From Liolophura sinensis (lineage: Eukaryota; Mollusca; Polyplacophora; Chitonida; Chitonidae), in NCBI RefSeq assembly GCF_032854445.1, contig NC_088296.1, positions 4,427,246-4,487,245 on the forward strand: 60,000 nucleotides of DNA. Direction: 5' to 3'. Shown piece by piece: positions 49,120-59,845 of the stretch. The notes beneath the pieces are model-generated. The model did not search any database, had not been told where the DNA came from, and saw only the letters and a list, made by a program, of their open reading frames with translations. The translations under genes were made by a program, and so were the position numbers. Each line of letters starts with the position of its first letter. Position 1 is the stretch's first letter.

Positions 49120-49450
49120 TAGTTAATGTGGGCTAATACCACGATGGCCATGTGTAATGGGCCATGTTGAACCGGACGCATATCCGACTATTACGATTGT
49201 AGTGGTACATCAATAACCTCTTGTGAAAACGTGACCGTTTTGTGCGAGGTCACGTGACCACATCTTCATGTGGATGAGCACCAAGACGTGTGCTGAATTT
49301 GCCTGTGATTGAAAAAAAAAAACATGCTAACAGTCCTTCATAGGTAAACAATTCTGAAACGTCTGGAGCGTCAACGAGCAGTTGGCATGCACTGTGGCTG
49401 TTTCAGCACACTCACAATTCACACCCCGAAGACACGTGTGCACCAGACGG
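49120..49450. other. Intergenic, no recognised feature
   Basis: No coding or repeat structure recognised between two reverse SINE-A copies. Confidence 0.55.
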
Positions 49451-49452
49451 GT

Positions 49453-49716
49453 TTTATTTATTTATTCGATTGGTGTTTTACGCCGTACTTAAGAATATTT
49501 CACTTTTACTACGGCGGCCACCATTATGGTGGGCGGAAAATATGCAGAGCCCGGGGAATATCCACGACCATCCGCAGGTTGATGACAAACCTTCCCACGT
49601 ACAGCCTAAGAGGAAGCCAGCATGAGCTGGACTTGAACTCACAGCGACAACTTTGGTGAGAGGCTCCTGGGCCATTACGCCGCGCTAGCGCGCTAATCAA
49701 CTGAGCCACGGAGGAC
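49453..49716 (-). mobile_element. SINE-A, full length
   Basis: Reverse-oriented complete copy. Tail TTTATTTATTTATTCGATTG, core, box-B complement GGACTTGAACTCACAGCGAC and box-A complement CTAATCAACTGAGCCACGGA. One of the least diverged copies here. Confidence 0.93.
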
Positions 49717-50188
49717 CAGCATGAGCTCCGGGTCAGGACGACCACGTGAGATAAATCCGTCTTTGCTGTTGTGAATGCCATACTGAACAAGCTTCATTAC
49801 AGAGGGTTAATCCTTCTGAAATCAAAATGTGACCGCGTCATGCTAGTGTTGACTGTGGAGGGTGCACTAAGCGCACCTTCATGCCTAATCCTGATTTATC
49901 CACTGGTAATACACGTTGTTCTATATGGGTATTCTCGAACATAAAATAACACTTGAAGTACACATCACAGCACTGTGTTGCACGCAGGTTTGCGTAGTCT
50001 CAATGTAAGGAACATCATAATCTGGTGCACAATCAAAGTGAAGTTACACACACGTGTATTTGAGATACACCATTATGTAGCTGTACACATTTGTTACACG
50101 TTTTGTGTATTTGTACTCAATTTCCTGTGGAGAGTATGCAAGACAGGAGGAGGTCTTTGTTATGTGATAAATGTGATGACGGGTCAAT

Positions 50189-50545
50189 GAGGGGCCTCCG
50201 TGGCTAAGTTGGCATTTCACCAATGCAGTCGAGTAATTGGCTACCGCTGAAGCCATGGTGCTAGGGGACCAGTATTTGGCTCCTGTTTAAGCTATAGTGC
50301 TAGGAACGTGTAACTGGCTACCGCTGAAGCCATGGTGCTAGGGAACCAGTATTTGGCTCCTGTTTAAGCTATGGTGCTAGGAACGAGTAATTGGCCACCG
50401 CTGAAGCCATGGTGCTGGGGGACGAGTATTTGGCTCCTGTTTAAGCTATGGTGCTAGGAACGAGTAATTGGCTCGTGTTTAAGCGTGGTGCTAGGGGGCG
50501 TGTAATTGGCTAGTGCTTAAGCATTTACATGAACAGAGAATAAAA
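50189..50545 (+). repeat. SINE-A head fused to a 36/72-bp array
   Basis: GGGGCCTCCGTGGCTAAGTT begins a SINE-A-like head to about 50235. Then come alternating half units TAATTGGCTACCGCTGAAGC + CATGGTGCTAGGG and AGTATTTGGCTCCTGTTTAA + GCTATGGTGCTAGGAACG, about eight half units. Confidence 0.75.
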
Positions 50546-50599
50546 ATCTAACTGAGGTAGATTGACAAGGAGGGCGCATTTCACTGGGAGTGGTGAGTC

Positions 50600-50735
50600 G
50601 GGTTCCATGCCCGAGATGATTATCTCACCAGCGCGGCGCAGTGACCCAGGAGCCTCTCACCAGTGCGGTCGCTGTGAATTCTTTCTCTCCTCTCCAGCCG
50701 TACGTGGGAATGTAGGGGGTTTCCTCAGACTCATT
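50600..50735 (+). mobile_element. SINE-A 5' part
   Basis: CGCGGCGCAGTGACCCAGGA, GCCTCTCACCAGTGCGGTCG, CTGTGAATTCTTTCTCTCCT and CCGTACGTGGGAATGTAGG. The 3' part is replaced by the 43-bp array. Confidence 0.75.
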
Positions 50736-51670
50736 CTGGTGAGCAAAACATTCTGGTGAACAAAGCAACTCAAACAATCAAGCAAACAAAACATTCTGGT
50801 GAACAGACCAACTCAAACAATTAACCAAGCAAAACATTCTGGTGAACAGTGAATACTTACTATTATCTCAAACAATCAACCAAGCAAATCATTCTGGTGA
50901 ACAAAGCAACTCAAACAATTAACCAAGCAAAACATTCTGGTGAACAGACCAACTCAAGCAATGAACCAAGCAAAACATTCTGGTGAACAAAGCAACTCAA
51001 ACAATCAACCAAGCAAAACATTCTGGTGAACAGACCAACTCAAGCAATCAACCAAGCAAAACATTCTGGTGAACAAAGCAACTCAAGCAATCAACCAAGC
51101 AAAACATTCTGATGAACAAAGTAACTCAAGCAATCAACCAAGCAAAACATTCTGGTGAACAAAGCAACTCAAGCAATCAACCAAGCAAAACATTCTGATG
51201 AACAAAGCAACTCAAGCAATGAACCAAGCAAAACATTCTGGTGAACAAAGCAACTCAAGCAATCAACCAAGCAAAACATTCTGGTGAACAAAGCAACTCA
51301 AACAATTAACCAAGCAAAACATTCTGGTGAACAAAGCAACTCAAGCAATCAACCAAGCAAAACATTCTGATGAACAAAGCAACTCAAGCAATCAACCAAG
51401 CAAAACATTCTGGTGAACAAAGCAACTCAAGCAATGAACCAAGCAAAACATTCTGGTGAACAAAGCAACTCAAGCAATCAACCAAGCAAAACATTCTGGT
51501 GAACAAACCAACTCAAGCAATGAACCAAGCAAAACATTCTGGTGAACAGTGAATACTTACTATTATCTCAAACAATCAACCATAAAAAATGTTCTGGTAA
51601 ACAGAGCAACTCAAAAAATCAACCAACTGTAAATTCTGGTGAAAAAATCAAGCAAACAAAATATTCTGGT
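50735..51670. repeat. 43-bp minisatellite, about 21 units
   Basis: Unit CTCAAACAATCAACCAAGCA, AAACATTCTGGTGAACAAAG and CAA. A longer variant (GTGAATACTTACTATTATCT) occurs at about 50848 and 51548. Confidence 0.95.
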
Positions 51671-51674
51671 GAAC

Positions 51675-52195
51675 AGAGAATACTTATAATAAAATGAACT
51701 CACTTGCACATCACACTTTAAGAAAAAGAAATGTTTCATCTTTTTATAAGGACTAAAAAATAAACTAAAGTATTTTATGCATACATACTCTATCTTTAAC
51801 ATGAGTAACAGCTTGAAAGGATCTTCTTGATCCACCAGTAGAATAGGCATGGCACAAAAGCATAGAAACGAAGCATATAGACAAGCAGGATTTGAACTCA
51901 CAGAGATCGCATTAAGAAACATAAATGATCACAAATTGGTCACTAGGTACACTTTTGTTATCATACATGTATATTTTCTGTCCACAGATTTTTGCTATAT
52001 GTCTAGGTTCCAGCCAGATGACACGTGCACACTGCCACTCCTGGATGGTCTGAATCTGGCACCGTGTGTTCACATGTCCTCTGTGGTGACAGTAGATGTA
52101 CTCAAGAAAAACGTCGAGAGTTTGGACGGTTTGCCATGGGGGCTCCCAATTATGTTGAAATGTTTTATCTATGGTTATCTATGGTCAGTTGAGAG
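51675..52195. other. Intergenic, no recognised feature
   Basis: Open frames here (for example 51849-52205) show no recognisable domain; no repeat recognised. Confidence 0.5.
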
Positions 52196-52875
52196 ATTCT
52201 CTTAAACTACCGCTGCGGTTGTACTTGTCAACACAAACATTGGTTCTTTTGAATTACCGTTGTAGTTGTACTGTCAATGTAAACTTACGTTCTCTTAAAC
52301 TACCGCCATGTTTGCACTTTTATCACAAATATAGGCTCTCTTGAATTACCGTTGTAGTTTTTCTGGTCAGTGCAAACTTACGTTCTCTTAAACTACCACC
52401 GTGGGCTTTGGTGTCAATACAAATTTAGGTTCCCTTGAACTACCGCCGTGGACATATGTGTCAATACAAACTGAAGTTCTCTTGAACTACCGTTGTGGTT
52501 GTAAGTTTCAATACAACCTGAGGTTCTCTTGAACTACCGTTGTGGTTGTAAGTTTCAATACAAACTGAGGTTCTCTTGAACTACCGCTGTGGCCATATGT
52601 GTCAATACAAACTGAGGTTCTCTTGAACTACCGTTCTGGTTGTAAGTTTCAATACAAACTGAGGTTGTCTTGACCTACCGTTGTGGTTGTAAGTTTCAAT
52701 ACAAACTGAGGTTCTCTTGACCTACCGTTGTGGTTGTAAGTTTCAATACAAACTGAGGTTCTCTTGAGCTACCGCTGTGGCCATATGTGTCAATACAAAC
52801 TGAGGTTCTCTTGAACTACAGTTGTGGTTGTAAGTTTCAATACAAACTGAGATTCTCTTGATTCTTTTGAACTAC
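52195..52875. repeat. 47-bp minisatellite, about 14 units
   Basis: Unit GAGGTTCTCTTGAACTACCG, TTGTGGTTGTAAGTTTCAAT and ACAAACT. Left units are the most diverged. Confidence 0.95.
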
Positions 52876-53069
52876 TAAATGTGTTATCATGACGCCTTGC
52901 ATATTTTGGGCTGATACTCTGACTTGTCGCAATATTTATGTGTCGTCAAATTTGTCGGTATTTCTCTCGGTATGTCTTTCGGTAAGATTTCTAAGTTTGC
53001 AGGAAGGTCTACCTGTAAGATTTCTAAATTTGCAGGAAGGTCTACCAATAAGATGCCAAGGCCGTGTAT

Positions 53070-53460
53070 AAAATAATCAGCTATTTATAGAGTAAATCCA
53101 AACTGTATAACGATGAAAAGGAAATACGTTCGATGAAAAATAATTTTTCAGATATTTAGAGAGTAAATTCAGACTGTATCACGATGAAAACGGAAAGCGT
53201 TCGAGGAAAAATAATTTTTCAGATATTAGGGAGTAAATCCAAACCGCATCAAGATAAAAAGGAAAGGTGTTCGATAAAAAAGAAGAACTTTTCAGGTATT
53301 TAGAGAGTAAATCCAAACTGTATCACTATGAAAATGGAAGACGTTCGATGAAAAAGAATTTTTAATTTTGATTTTGATTTGAGCAAAGAATGAATCAAAG
53401 AATATTCATTTTGGGTGAGTACATGAAAATGTCTGCTAGAGAGTAAATCAAACTCGAAAG
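53070..53460. repeat. 68-bp minisatellite, about 5 units
   Basis: Unit ATTTAGAGAGTAAATCCAAA, CTGTATCACGATGAAAAGGA, AAGCGTTCGATGAAAAATAA and TTTTTCAG type. Just downstream of the calmodulin-like stop codon, so possibly in its 3' UTR. Confidence 0.88.
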
Positions 53461-53493
53461 CAGTGTCTCGAAATTCTGTTATCGAAACCAGTC

Positions 53494-53555
53494 TCACGAG
53501 GATGACGGATTCAGGTTGTTACTGGATGTCCTCCTCCACAACGCCTTAGAGAACT
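53494..53555 (-). CDS. Calmodulin-like exon 6 (stop codon)
   Basis: 62 bp, acceptor ctgtcag. Completes the 12th residue (Glu) of EF-hand loop 4 and encodes FSKALWRRTSSNNLNPSSS, then TGA at 53496-53494. Chosen because the phase fits and the split codon supplies the -Z Glu. Confidence 0.85.
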
Positions 53556-56500
53556 CTGACAGAAAACAAAGAGGAAAGCGTTAATGTCAGTGTATGTTAT
53601 ATGTGATGACAGAAAAGAATTTTAAGTAATTCTATACCAATGACGTCTAATGAATTGAAATTACCATCAGTGCATTTTTTGTTTACCTAATTCTACTTAA
53701 ACCATGGCGCTAAAGGCAATGTAATTTGCTACCATTTAAGGTTTTAGATCTTGGAATAAAACCCTGCCTGAGGTAAATTTCCTTGCCCAAAATGTTAAAG
53801 GGGGCCTCCATGGCTCGGTTGGTTAGCGGGCTAACACAGTGTAATGATCCAGTAGTCTCTCACCAATGCGGTCGCTGTGAGTTCAAGTCCAGCTCATGCT
53901 GGCTTCCTCTCAGGCCGTACTTGGGAAGGGTTTTCAGCATCCTGGGGATGGTCGTGGGTTTCCCCCGGGCTCTGCCCGGTTTCCTCCCACCATAATGCTG
54001 GTCGCCGTCGTATAAGTGAAATATTCTTGAGTACGGCGTGAAACACCAATCAAATAAATAAATAAAATCAAAATGTGAAAGGATGAACTTGTATTGTTGT
54101 TACTCTATATTCAAGAATATTTCAATTATACGTTGGGGGCCAGCATTATGATAGGAGGAAACCTCGGGGACCCCACGATCATCCGCACGTTGCAGGGAGG
54201 CCTTCCCACGTTTGACGTGGATAGACTAATCATGAACGGAATACAAATGTACAAATTTACATCTGCTTCGTGGTGAGGGGAAGTGCTACAGCGTAGTTCC
54301 GGGTTAGTTTCGTCCATTCATGACCGCCATCGTATCAGTGAAATATTCTTTAGTATGATATTAAACAGTGATCACCTAATTAAGAGGTGTCCGAGTGATA
54401 AGCTGGCTCAGAAGCCTCCCCCCCCCAAGTGTCCGTGTGATAAGCTGGCTCAGAAGCCCCCCCCCCCCCCCCCAGGTTGCTGAAAAAACTTCGCACATGC
54501 GGCCGGAGAGGGAGTGCCCGGTTTTTGTACAAAAAAAAAATAATAACGGCCGCCGCCGTGTAAGTAAAATATTCTAGAGTACGACGTAAAGCACCAGTCA
54601 AATCAATAATAAATATTATCCTTAGCTTCCACGCTACCCTCTCGTAATTTTCCGATATATCAAAGAATCAAGGCGACAGGACCATCTTAGTACAACAACA
54701 CAATGAACACCGCGTAAAATGCCGCTCAAATAGCTAACCAACTAAGTAAATAAATCAATAAATAAATCCGCAAATCAATCAACAGGAGTGGAGTAAATTC
54801 ACCCGGTATAAAAGTAGGTTTACCTTTGTAGTTAATTTTGCCGTCATTGTTAGTGTCTGCTTCTCTCAGCATCTCTGCCACACCGCCAGACGGCAAGTCA
54901 AGTCCTACATCATTCACAACCTGCCAGGTGAAAAACCGAGACGCCTTAACATACCAGTAGAACAAAACTAAAACACATATCTTATATGGGGTGGTGATGG
55001 GTTTCGCTCGGGTTCTTTCCACACGGTGGCCTGGTGGTTAGTGCGCTAGCGCAGCACAATGACCAAAGAGGCTCTTCCCAGTCTTATCGCAGTGAGTTCT
55101 TCCAGCACCTTGGTTACAGCACTAAGCGATCAACTTTGTGGCCGTTTGTGCCTTCTGCCTTTCCTTTAAAGCCACTTGTGGAAAAGTTTGTCAGTAACTT
55201 GCCAAACTTCGGTGGTTTTAATCCACCAATACAACTAACAAACATGGTATACGTGAATGCTCCTGTTCATCGCGTTAAGAAACAATCAAATTAACACATA
55301 AAACAATTATGACTTGTCTGAAGTTGTAGATGTTTTGGGCACAGATAAGAACGCACTAACCTGATTAATTTCTTCAGGTGTGATAAAGCCGTCGTTGTTT
55401 TTGTCCAGCATCTTGAAGGCAATGTGAGTATAAGTTTTCTTTAACCTATCCTCAATGAACCTCTCTGCCATCATCGTTTTAAACTCATCCTGGCTGATGT
55501 AGCCGTTAGCTGAGGGGAGAACAAGAAAAAAAAGACACACAATCCAGATTCAGATGTATAGGTAGTAAATTGGAAATTATCCCAAGGGCAAGCTGCACAC
55601 CAAAGTTCATTCAATTCCGGGCATAACTATTTCCACAGAGACAGGCAGGTAGAGACCGGCACCGATAATCGCTTGGTGTTCAATTTTAAGGTGATAGTGC
55701 AACGACTGATTGACCCGTATTGATTGACAAGTGAGCGGATTACTTGCCGTCTGTAAGCCGTCTCAGTGAAGCAGCACTGGATAAAAGAGCGGTGGAAATC
55801 CGTCCTGCGACAAGAAGGCACATTACAGGTACATGCACTTTCAGGCCTCCTTCCTCGTCACATTACTGCAAAATTGTTAAACGCTCATCCTAGACGCAGA
55901 TACTAGTATGTAAAGAGGCAGACAGACAGACAGACAGACAGACAAAAAGACAGATAGACAAAAAGACCGACAGACAACAAGACAGACAGACAGATCCAGG
56001 GTCAATCATGGGTCGGGTCACACTTAAGAGTTTAAAGAGAAGTTGTAGCTTCTTCGCTTAGCGTTTAGCATTCAGGGGATAGTGCAACGACTGGTTGACC
56101 CGTATCAGCATAATAACTCGGGAGGGGCAGCTTACTTGTAAGAGAGACAGAGAGACATACGTAGAGACAGACAAACAGCTAAGCAAAACCCAGCCAACAC
56201 ATACCTTTCTTGGTATTAATTTTGTTATTCGGCGTACTCTTTTTGAATGTTCAAGGCCGGAAATTTAAATTAAATGGATCAATATTTAGGGTTTGTTGGC
56301 AGAATTTATTTAGTTAGTTTTCTTTGATTGTTGTGTAACACCATACTTAAGAATTTACCACCTATACGTTGGCGTTCTGCGTTATGGGTGGAGAACACCT
56401 GAGTAAACTATCGACTTTTTGCAAATTACAGACAAACTCTTCCAGGTATGATGTACAAGTGCCAGATATGCACACCATGCTGGTGAAAGACAAGAATGTT

Positions 56501-59293
56501 GGTCTGGACAAACGGCTCTACGAACCTCGTCCACCACCGATTGTCTTCAAGACTCCACAAACAGTGAGAGCGGGGAAATTCACAGATTCCCTGTCAAAGG
56601 CTGGGTTTAAGCCTACACTTGCTAGCGACTGAAATGCAATCACGTTTAATCACTTGACCACAGACCGCTCCCCGGTAGACTTTCAATCATATCGTTGCCA
56701 ACGGAAAACAATGTTTCTATCCAGAGAAAAGATTAACCTACCGTCTAAGTCTATAGACCCGAATAGTTCCTCTAACCTCGCTTTGGTGGGCGTCTCCCCT
56801 AGGTGAATCATACCAGCCTTGAGTTCATCACGTGATATCCGCCCGTCGCCATTACGGTCCAGCCGAGAAAAGGCTTTATCAATAACTGCAGCGAAAACAA
56901 AACAGCGAAAACAAAACATCGACGTCAAAGCGTTCTAATTTTATTTCGTTTCATTGGTGCTTCATTTCATATCAGAGTGAGTGAGTGCTTGGGGTTTAAC
57001 GTCGTACTTAACAACTTTTAAGTCATATGACGACGAAGGAATCCTCAGAGTGCATGCAATGTGCCTCGTTGTTGCAGGAAGGATTTCCACCGCTCTTTTA
57101 TCTAGTGCTGCTTCACTGGTACGCCTTACCGAAAGGCAAGTAAGACGCCCCGCCCGAGCCATTATACTGATACAGGTCAACCAGCCGTTGCATTATCCCC
57201 TTCATGATGAACGCCAAGCCAGGGAGTTACAGCTTCCTCTTTTAAAGTCTTAGGTGTGACTCGACCCTGGAATGACCCTGGATCTACCACTCCGGAAGTG
57301 GACGCTTTACCAAGTGTGCTATCAGGGCCGGTCGTTTTATGTGAGCGAACGATTATCAAACACCATATTTCCTTTATATGCGCACAGGAGTTGGGTTATA
57401 TTGTTTGCTATACAGGCAGAACATTCAGATATACATGTTGTGTATAAAATCTCTCTGTAATCTTTATTTATTTATTTTTTTTTTTGATTGGTGTTTTACC
57501 CCGTACTGAAGAATTTTTCACTAATACGACGGCGGCCAGAATTATTGTGGGAGGAAACCAGGCAGAGCCGGGGTAAAACCCACGATGGCAGAACTAGCCA
57601 AAAGCTAAGCTGGACATTCCTACCATAACGCTCAGGTTTTTCAACTTCTGGTAAGGTGATGGCCCGCAAACATTTTACCCTACGCAACATTCTCTTTTAG
57701 AATTGCATGCCCTGTAAACAGAATGTTGGGTAGGACAAAATTTTCGCGCCCGATCACCTTTCCAGAAGACGAAAAAAAATCTAAATATGGCAGACTTTGA
57801 TTTGAGTTGTCTGAATCAAAAGTTTAAACGATCTTTATGACCGAAGCTGGGCATTACGGTAGGAACGTCCAGTTAAGCTTTGGGCTATGGCGGAACCTGT
57901 AGCTATGAAGTAAATGTTGCTGAGTGATGCAAGAATGTATTCTTTTATTACAACAGATTATTTTGTTAAATATAAAACACATATTCTTTTAATTGAACAT
58001 AGATATTCTATTAAACTAACATGACACTTTGTTGAATATGGGACAGTATGATGTTATCCTAACAGAATGCATTCTAGCGTCACTCAGATAACGAGCTTTG
58101 TGAATGGTCATTTATATATCCCGCGTGGCCCGTGTATGTAATTAACAATTACATAATTTATAATGTAAATTATAATTACATACAAAGAACTTGTTGAACT
58201 GATACATGTTAGCCAGGGGACAATGTACACTGCCGCATCCCCACCCCCTTCCATACATACTATTCTTTATCGTGATGTTACATGTAGTTTTACACAATTA
58301 AAATTGAGACATCGACCAAAAGTGTTCTTCTCAGAAACTTTGCTATTGTCTAATTAAACATACGACAGAATAGTTCTACTTAGTTATTAATACACAAATA
58401 GGAATACAGAATGACTCTTAAATTTTTTTATTCTTTCTTTTTTTATTTTTTGGAGGCGAACAATGTTTACAGAATTCAAGGGTAAATTGAATTTTTGAAA
58501 CTCCTCATATTGGTTCGTTTCGGAACCTAAATTTGTACTGTTTGTTAATAAGTTAGGTCAATACATAAACAAACAAAATCTACTCACTGTCTTTTTCACG
58601 TTCTGTGATATCCTGTCATGGAGAAAGGACACAAAAAATGTCTATCATACTTAAAATAATTTCGGAAAAAAAGTTTATTTAAAAAAATTATTTATTTTTG
58701 TGATTGGTGTTTTACGCCGTACACAAGAATATTTCACTTTTACCACAGAGGCAGAGCCCAGGGAAAACACACGATCAGCAGGTTGCTGACAAACCTTCCA
58801 ACGTACGGCCGGACCGAAGGTCAGCATGAGCTGAACTTGAACTCACAGCGAACGCATTGGTAAGAGGCACCTGGGTCATTGCACCTGCCATAAAACGTTT
58901 TATACATGTATGTATATTTATTTATTATTAAATATTTATAATATTTCACTTGTACGACTGCGGCCAGCATCATAATGGCAGGAAACTAGGCGAGGCCATG
59001 GGGAAACCCACGACCATTCGCAAGCTGCTGAAGGACAATGATACAGTCTTCATTTGCATCAATTAACTCCGATTTTAGCAAAAAAAAAACTCTCAAACCT
59101 CTCTGTAAAAATAAAGCAGATACACACAATAGCACTAATGAAAACTGATATGATATCTGACTAAATTCAGTTAACAATATGTTTACTGACAGTTGTCTGC
59201 TTTCTAGTGTCTAGTATTCCGTGAAGGACGTGCAGAGAGACTTACGAAGGTGGAGTCTTTGATCAATGCTGCAGATGATCCAGAGGCTGCCAT
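53494..59293 (-). CDS. Calmodulin-like protein with four EF hands, complete
   Basis: Predicted calcium sensor of 174 residues (525 nt). Exons from 5' to 3': 59293-59246, 58612-58588, 56885-56742, 55509-55361, 54920-54824, 53555-53494. All junctions are AG/GT and all phases join. The four loops are canonical, with Asp at position 1 and Glu at position 12: DRNGDGRISRDE, DLDANGYISQDE, DKNNDGFITPEE and DTNNDGKINYKE. The N-terminal 16 residues (MAASGSSAALIKDSTF) and a Ser/Asn-rich tail extend beyond the calmodulin core. The linker between hands 2 and 3 (FKTMMAERFIEDRLKKTYTH) is not calmodulin's central helix, so it is a divergent family member and not calmodulin itself. The partner is unknown. It could also be named troponin-C-like. 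It points toward FAH and shares no promoter with it. Confidence 0.9.
53792..54068 (+). mobile_element. SINE-A, full length
   Basis: Head GGGCCTCCATGGCTCGGTTG GTTAGCGGG (box A), box B GAGTTCAAGTCCAGC, core, and an AATCAAATAAATAAATAAAA tail. AAAATGTTAAAGG on the left and AAAATGTGAAAGG on the right look like a 13-bp target duplication with one mismatch. It is in intron 5 of the calmodulin-like gene. Confidence 0.93.
54100..54218 (-). mobile_element. SINE-A fragment
   Basis: Reverse-oriented ATTCAAGAATATTTCAATTA, GGGCCAGCATTATGATAGGA and GCAGGGAGGCCTTCCCACGT. Confidence 0.8.
54315..54615 (+). mobile_element. Two SINE-A fragments around a C-rich tandem duplication
   Basis: 54315-54372 (ATGACCGCCATCGTATCAGT, GAAATATTCTTTAGTATGAT) and 54476-54615 (GTTGCTGAAAAAACTTCGCA, GCCGCCGTGTAAGTAAAATA, AGCACCAGTCAAATCAATAA) flank a two-copy repeat (GTGATAAGCTGGCTCAGAAG at about 54394 and 54438). 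Each copy ends in a run of C (about 10 and 15). Confidence 0.7.
54824..54920 (-). CDS. Calmodulin-like exon 5
   Basis: 97 bp, acceptor ctggcag, donor gtaaac. Encodes VVNDVGLDLPSGGVAEMLRE and ADTNNDGKINYK; holds most of EF-hand 4. Confidence 0.92.
55020..55290 (+). mobile_element. Diverged SINE-A-like copy
   Basis: GGTGGCCTGGTGGTTAGTGC, GCTAGCGCAGCACAATGACC, TCGCAGTGAGTTCTTCCAGC, then weak TTGTGGAAAAGTTTGTCAGT and AAACAATCAAATTAA at the end. Confidence 0.5.
55361..55509 (-). CDS. Calmodulin-like exon 4
   Basis: 149 bp, acceptor cctcag, donor gttagt. Encodes (A)NGYISQDEFKTMMAERFIED, RLKKTYTHIAFKMLDKNNDG and FITPEEINQ; finishes EF-hand 2 and holds EF-hand 3. Confidence 0.94.
55655..55890 (+). 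mobile_element. SINE-B, head-truncated
   Basis: GATAGTGCAACGACTGATTG, TTACTTGCCGTCTGTAAGCC, AAAAGAGCGGTGGAAATCCG and ACTGCAAAATTGTTAAACGC. Matches the body of 22102-22462. Confidence 0.85.
55910..55995. repeat. CAGA/GACA microsatellite
   Basis: Interrupted (GACA)n run between two SINE-B pieces. Confidence 0.9.
55993..56140 (+). mobile_element. SINE-B 5' half
   Basis: GATCCAGGGTCAATCATGGG, TTGTAGCTTCTTCGCTTAGC and GATAGTGCAACGACTGGTTG, ending GCTTACTTGTA. Cut off after the middle. Confidence 0.85.
56310..56490 (-). mobile_element. SINE-like copy (family E)
   Basis: TTTAGTTAGTTTTCTTTGAT, AACACCATACTTAAGAATTT, GAGTAAACTATCGACTTTTT and CCAGATATGCACACCATGCT match the 14385-14530 copy. Confidence 0.5.
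56742..56885 (-). CDS. Calmodulin-like exon 3
   Basis: 144 bp, acceptor ctgcag, donor gtaggt. Encodes IDKAFSRLDRNGDGRISRDE, LKAGMIHLGETPTKARLEEL and FGSIDLD; EF-hand 1 and the start of EF-hand 2. Confidence 0.94.
56974..57331 (-). mobile_element. SINE-B, full length
   Basis: Reverse-oriented, opening GAGTGAGTGAGTGCTTGGGG and GTTTAACGTCGTACTTAAC. It ends with the tRNA-like head complement CGCTTTACCAAGTGTGCTAT CAGGGCCGG. Complete relative to 22102-22462. Confidence 0.92.
57462..57598 (-). mobile_element. SINE-A fragment
   Basis: Tail TTTATTTATTTATTTTTTTT, GATTGGTGTTTTACCCCGTA, GGCGGCCAGAATTATTGTGG and AACCCACGATGGCA. Confidence 0.85.
57921..58086. mobile_element. MITE-1 copy
   Basis: About 166 bp with inverted ends TGAGTGATGCAAGAATGTAT and ATGCATTCTAGCGTCACTCA. 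Sister of 45788-45942. In intron 2 of the calmodulin-like gene. Confidence 0.75.
58095..58585. other. Calmodulin-like intron 2, right part
   Basis: AT-rich, no recognised repeat or exon. Confidence 0.5.
58588..58612 (-). CDS. Calmodulin-like exon 2 (25-nt microexon)
   Basis: 25 bp: acceptor gacag, donor gtgagt. Encodes DITEREKD plus the first base of Ile. It supplies the ITExE helix start that precedes EF-hand 1 in calmodulin relatives. Supported by phase and motif only. Confidence 0.8.
58684..58892 (-). mobile_element. SINE-A, 5'-truncated with internal deletion
   Basis: TTATTTATTTTTGTGATTGG, TACACAAGAATATTTCACTT, GCATGAGCTGAACTTGAACT and GGTAAGAGGCACCTGGGTCA. Confidence 0.87.
58913..59032 (-). 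mobile_element. SINE-A fragment
   Basis: TATTTATTTATTATTAAATA, ATATTTCACTTGTACGACTG, CGGCCAGCATCATAATGGCA and CCACGACCATTCGCAAGCTG. Confidence 0.82.
59246..59293 (-). CDS. Calmodulin-like exon 1 (start codon)
   Basis: 48 bp, ATG at 59293, donor gtaagt. Encodes MAASGSSAALIKDSTF. G follows the ATG, a favourable context. No similarity supports it, but phase 0 and the strong donor join cleanly to exon 2. A further upstream start is possible. Confidence 0.72.
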
Positions 59294-59589
59294 TATGACC
59301 GAGGTACCTTACGTGGCAAGTCGCTGATGCGTTGTACGGCAAAATAACGGAACCTTGTGAAATCGGTAATCTTGTGAAATTATCGAGAAGCTTGATGTGG
59401 CCAATCAGTGATGTGGTCGCGTTGATGAACGTGGCAAACCAATGAAGTTGGCAAATTGGCGATATGACCAAAGAGCTCGACCGTTCCAGGCAATGATGTG
59501 GCCGAGTATATGTAAAAAGCCAATCCAGGTAATGACCCACGAGCTGGATGTGGGAAGACAGTGATGTAGCAGTTGAGTGTAGTGGTAAT

Positions 59590-59845
59590 AAGCAATATGG
59601 CAATTCAGCGTTTTGACGATTCAGCGATATGGCAATCCGGCGTTTTGGTCATTCAGCGATATGGTAATTCAGCGTTTTGACGATTTAGAGATGTGGCAGT
59701 TCAGCGCTTTGACGATTCAGCGCTGTGGCAATGCAGCGCTTTGACGATTCAGAGATGTGGCAATGCAGCGTTGTGGTGATTCAGCGATGTGGCAATGTAG
59801 CGTTGTGGTGATTCAGCGATGAGGCAATTGAGAGATGTGACAGTT
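59590..59845. repeat. About 30-bp minisatellite, 7-8 units
   Basis: GCAATGCAGCGTTGTGGTGA with TTCAGCGATGTG-type units, quite variable. It lies upstream of the calmodulin-like start codon. From here to 60000 nothing else is recognised. Confidence 0.8.

Noticed and set aside
53802-53890. tRNA gene at the SINE-A head
   Set aside because: tRNA-derived promoter only; the same sequence is repeated over 20 times in truncated SINE copies.
59216-59330. Plus-strand exon VFREGRAERLTKVESLINAA in the same place as calmodulin-like exon 1
   Set aside because: The minus-strand reading has ATG, a GTAAGT donor and matching phase to the next exon; the plus reading has no partner exons.
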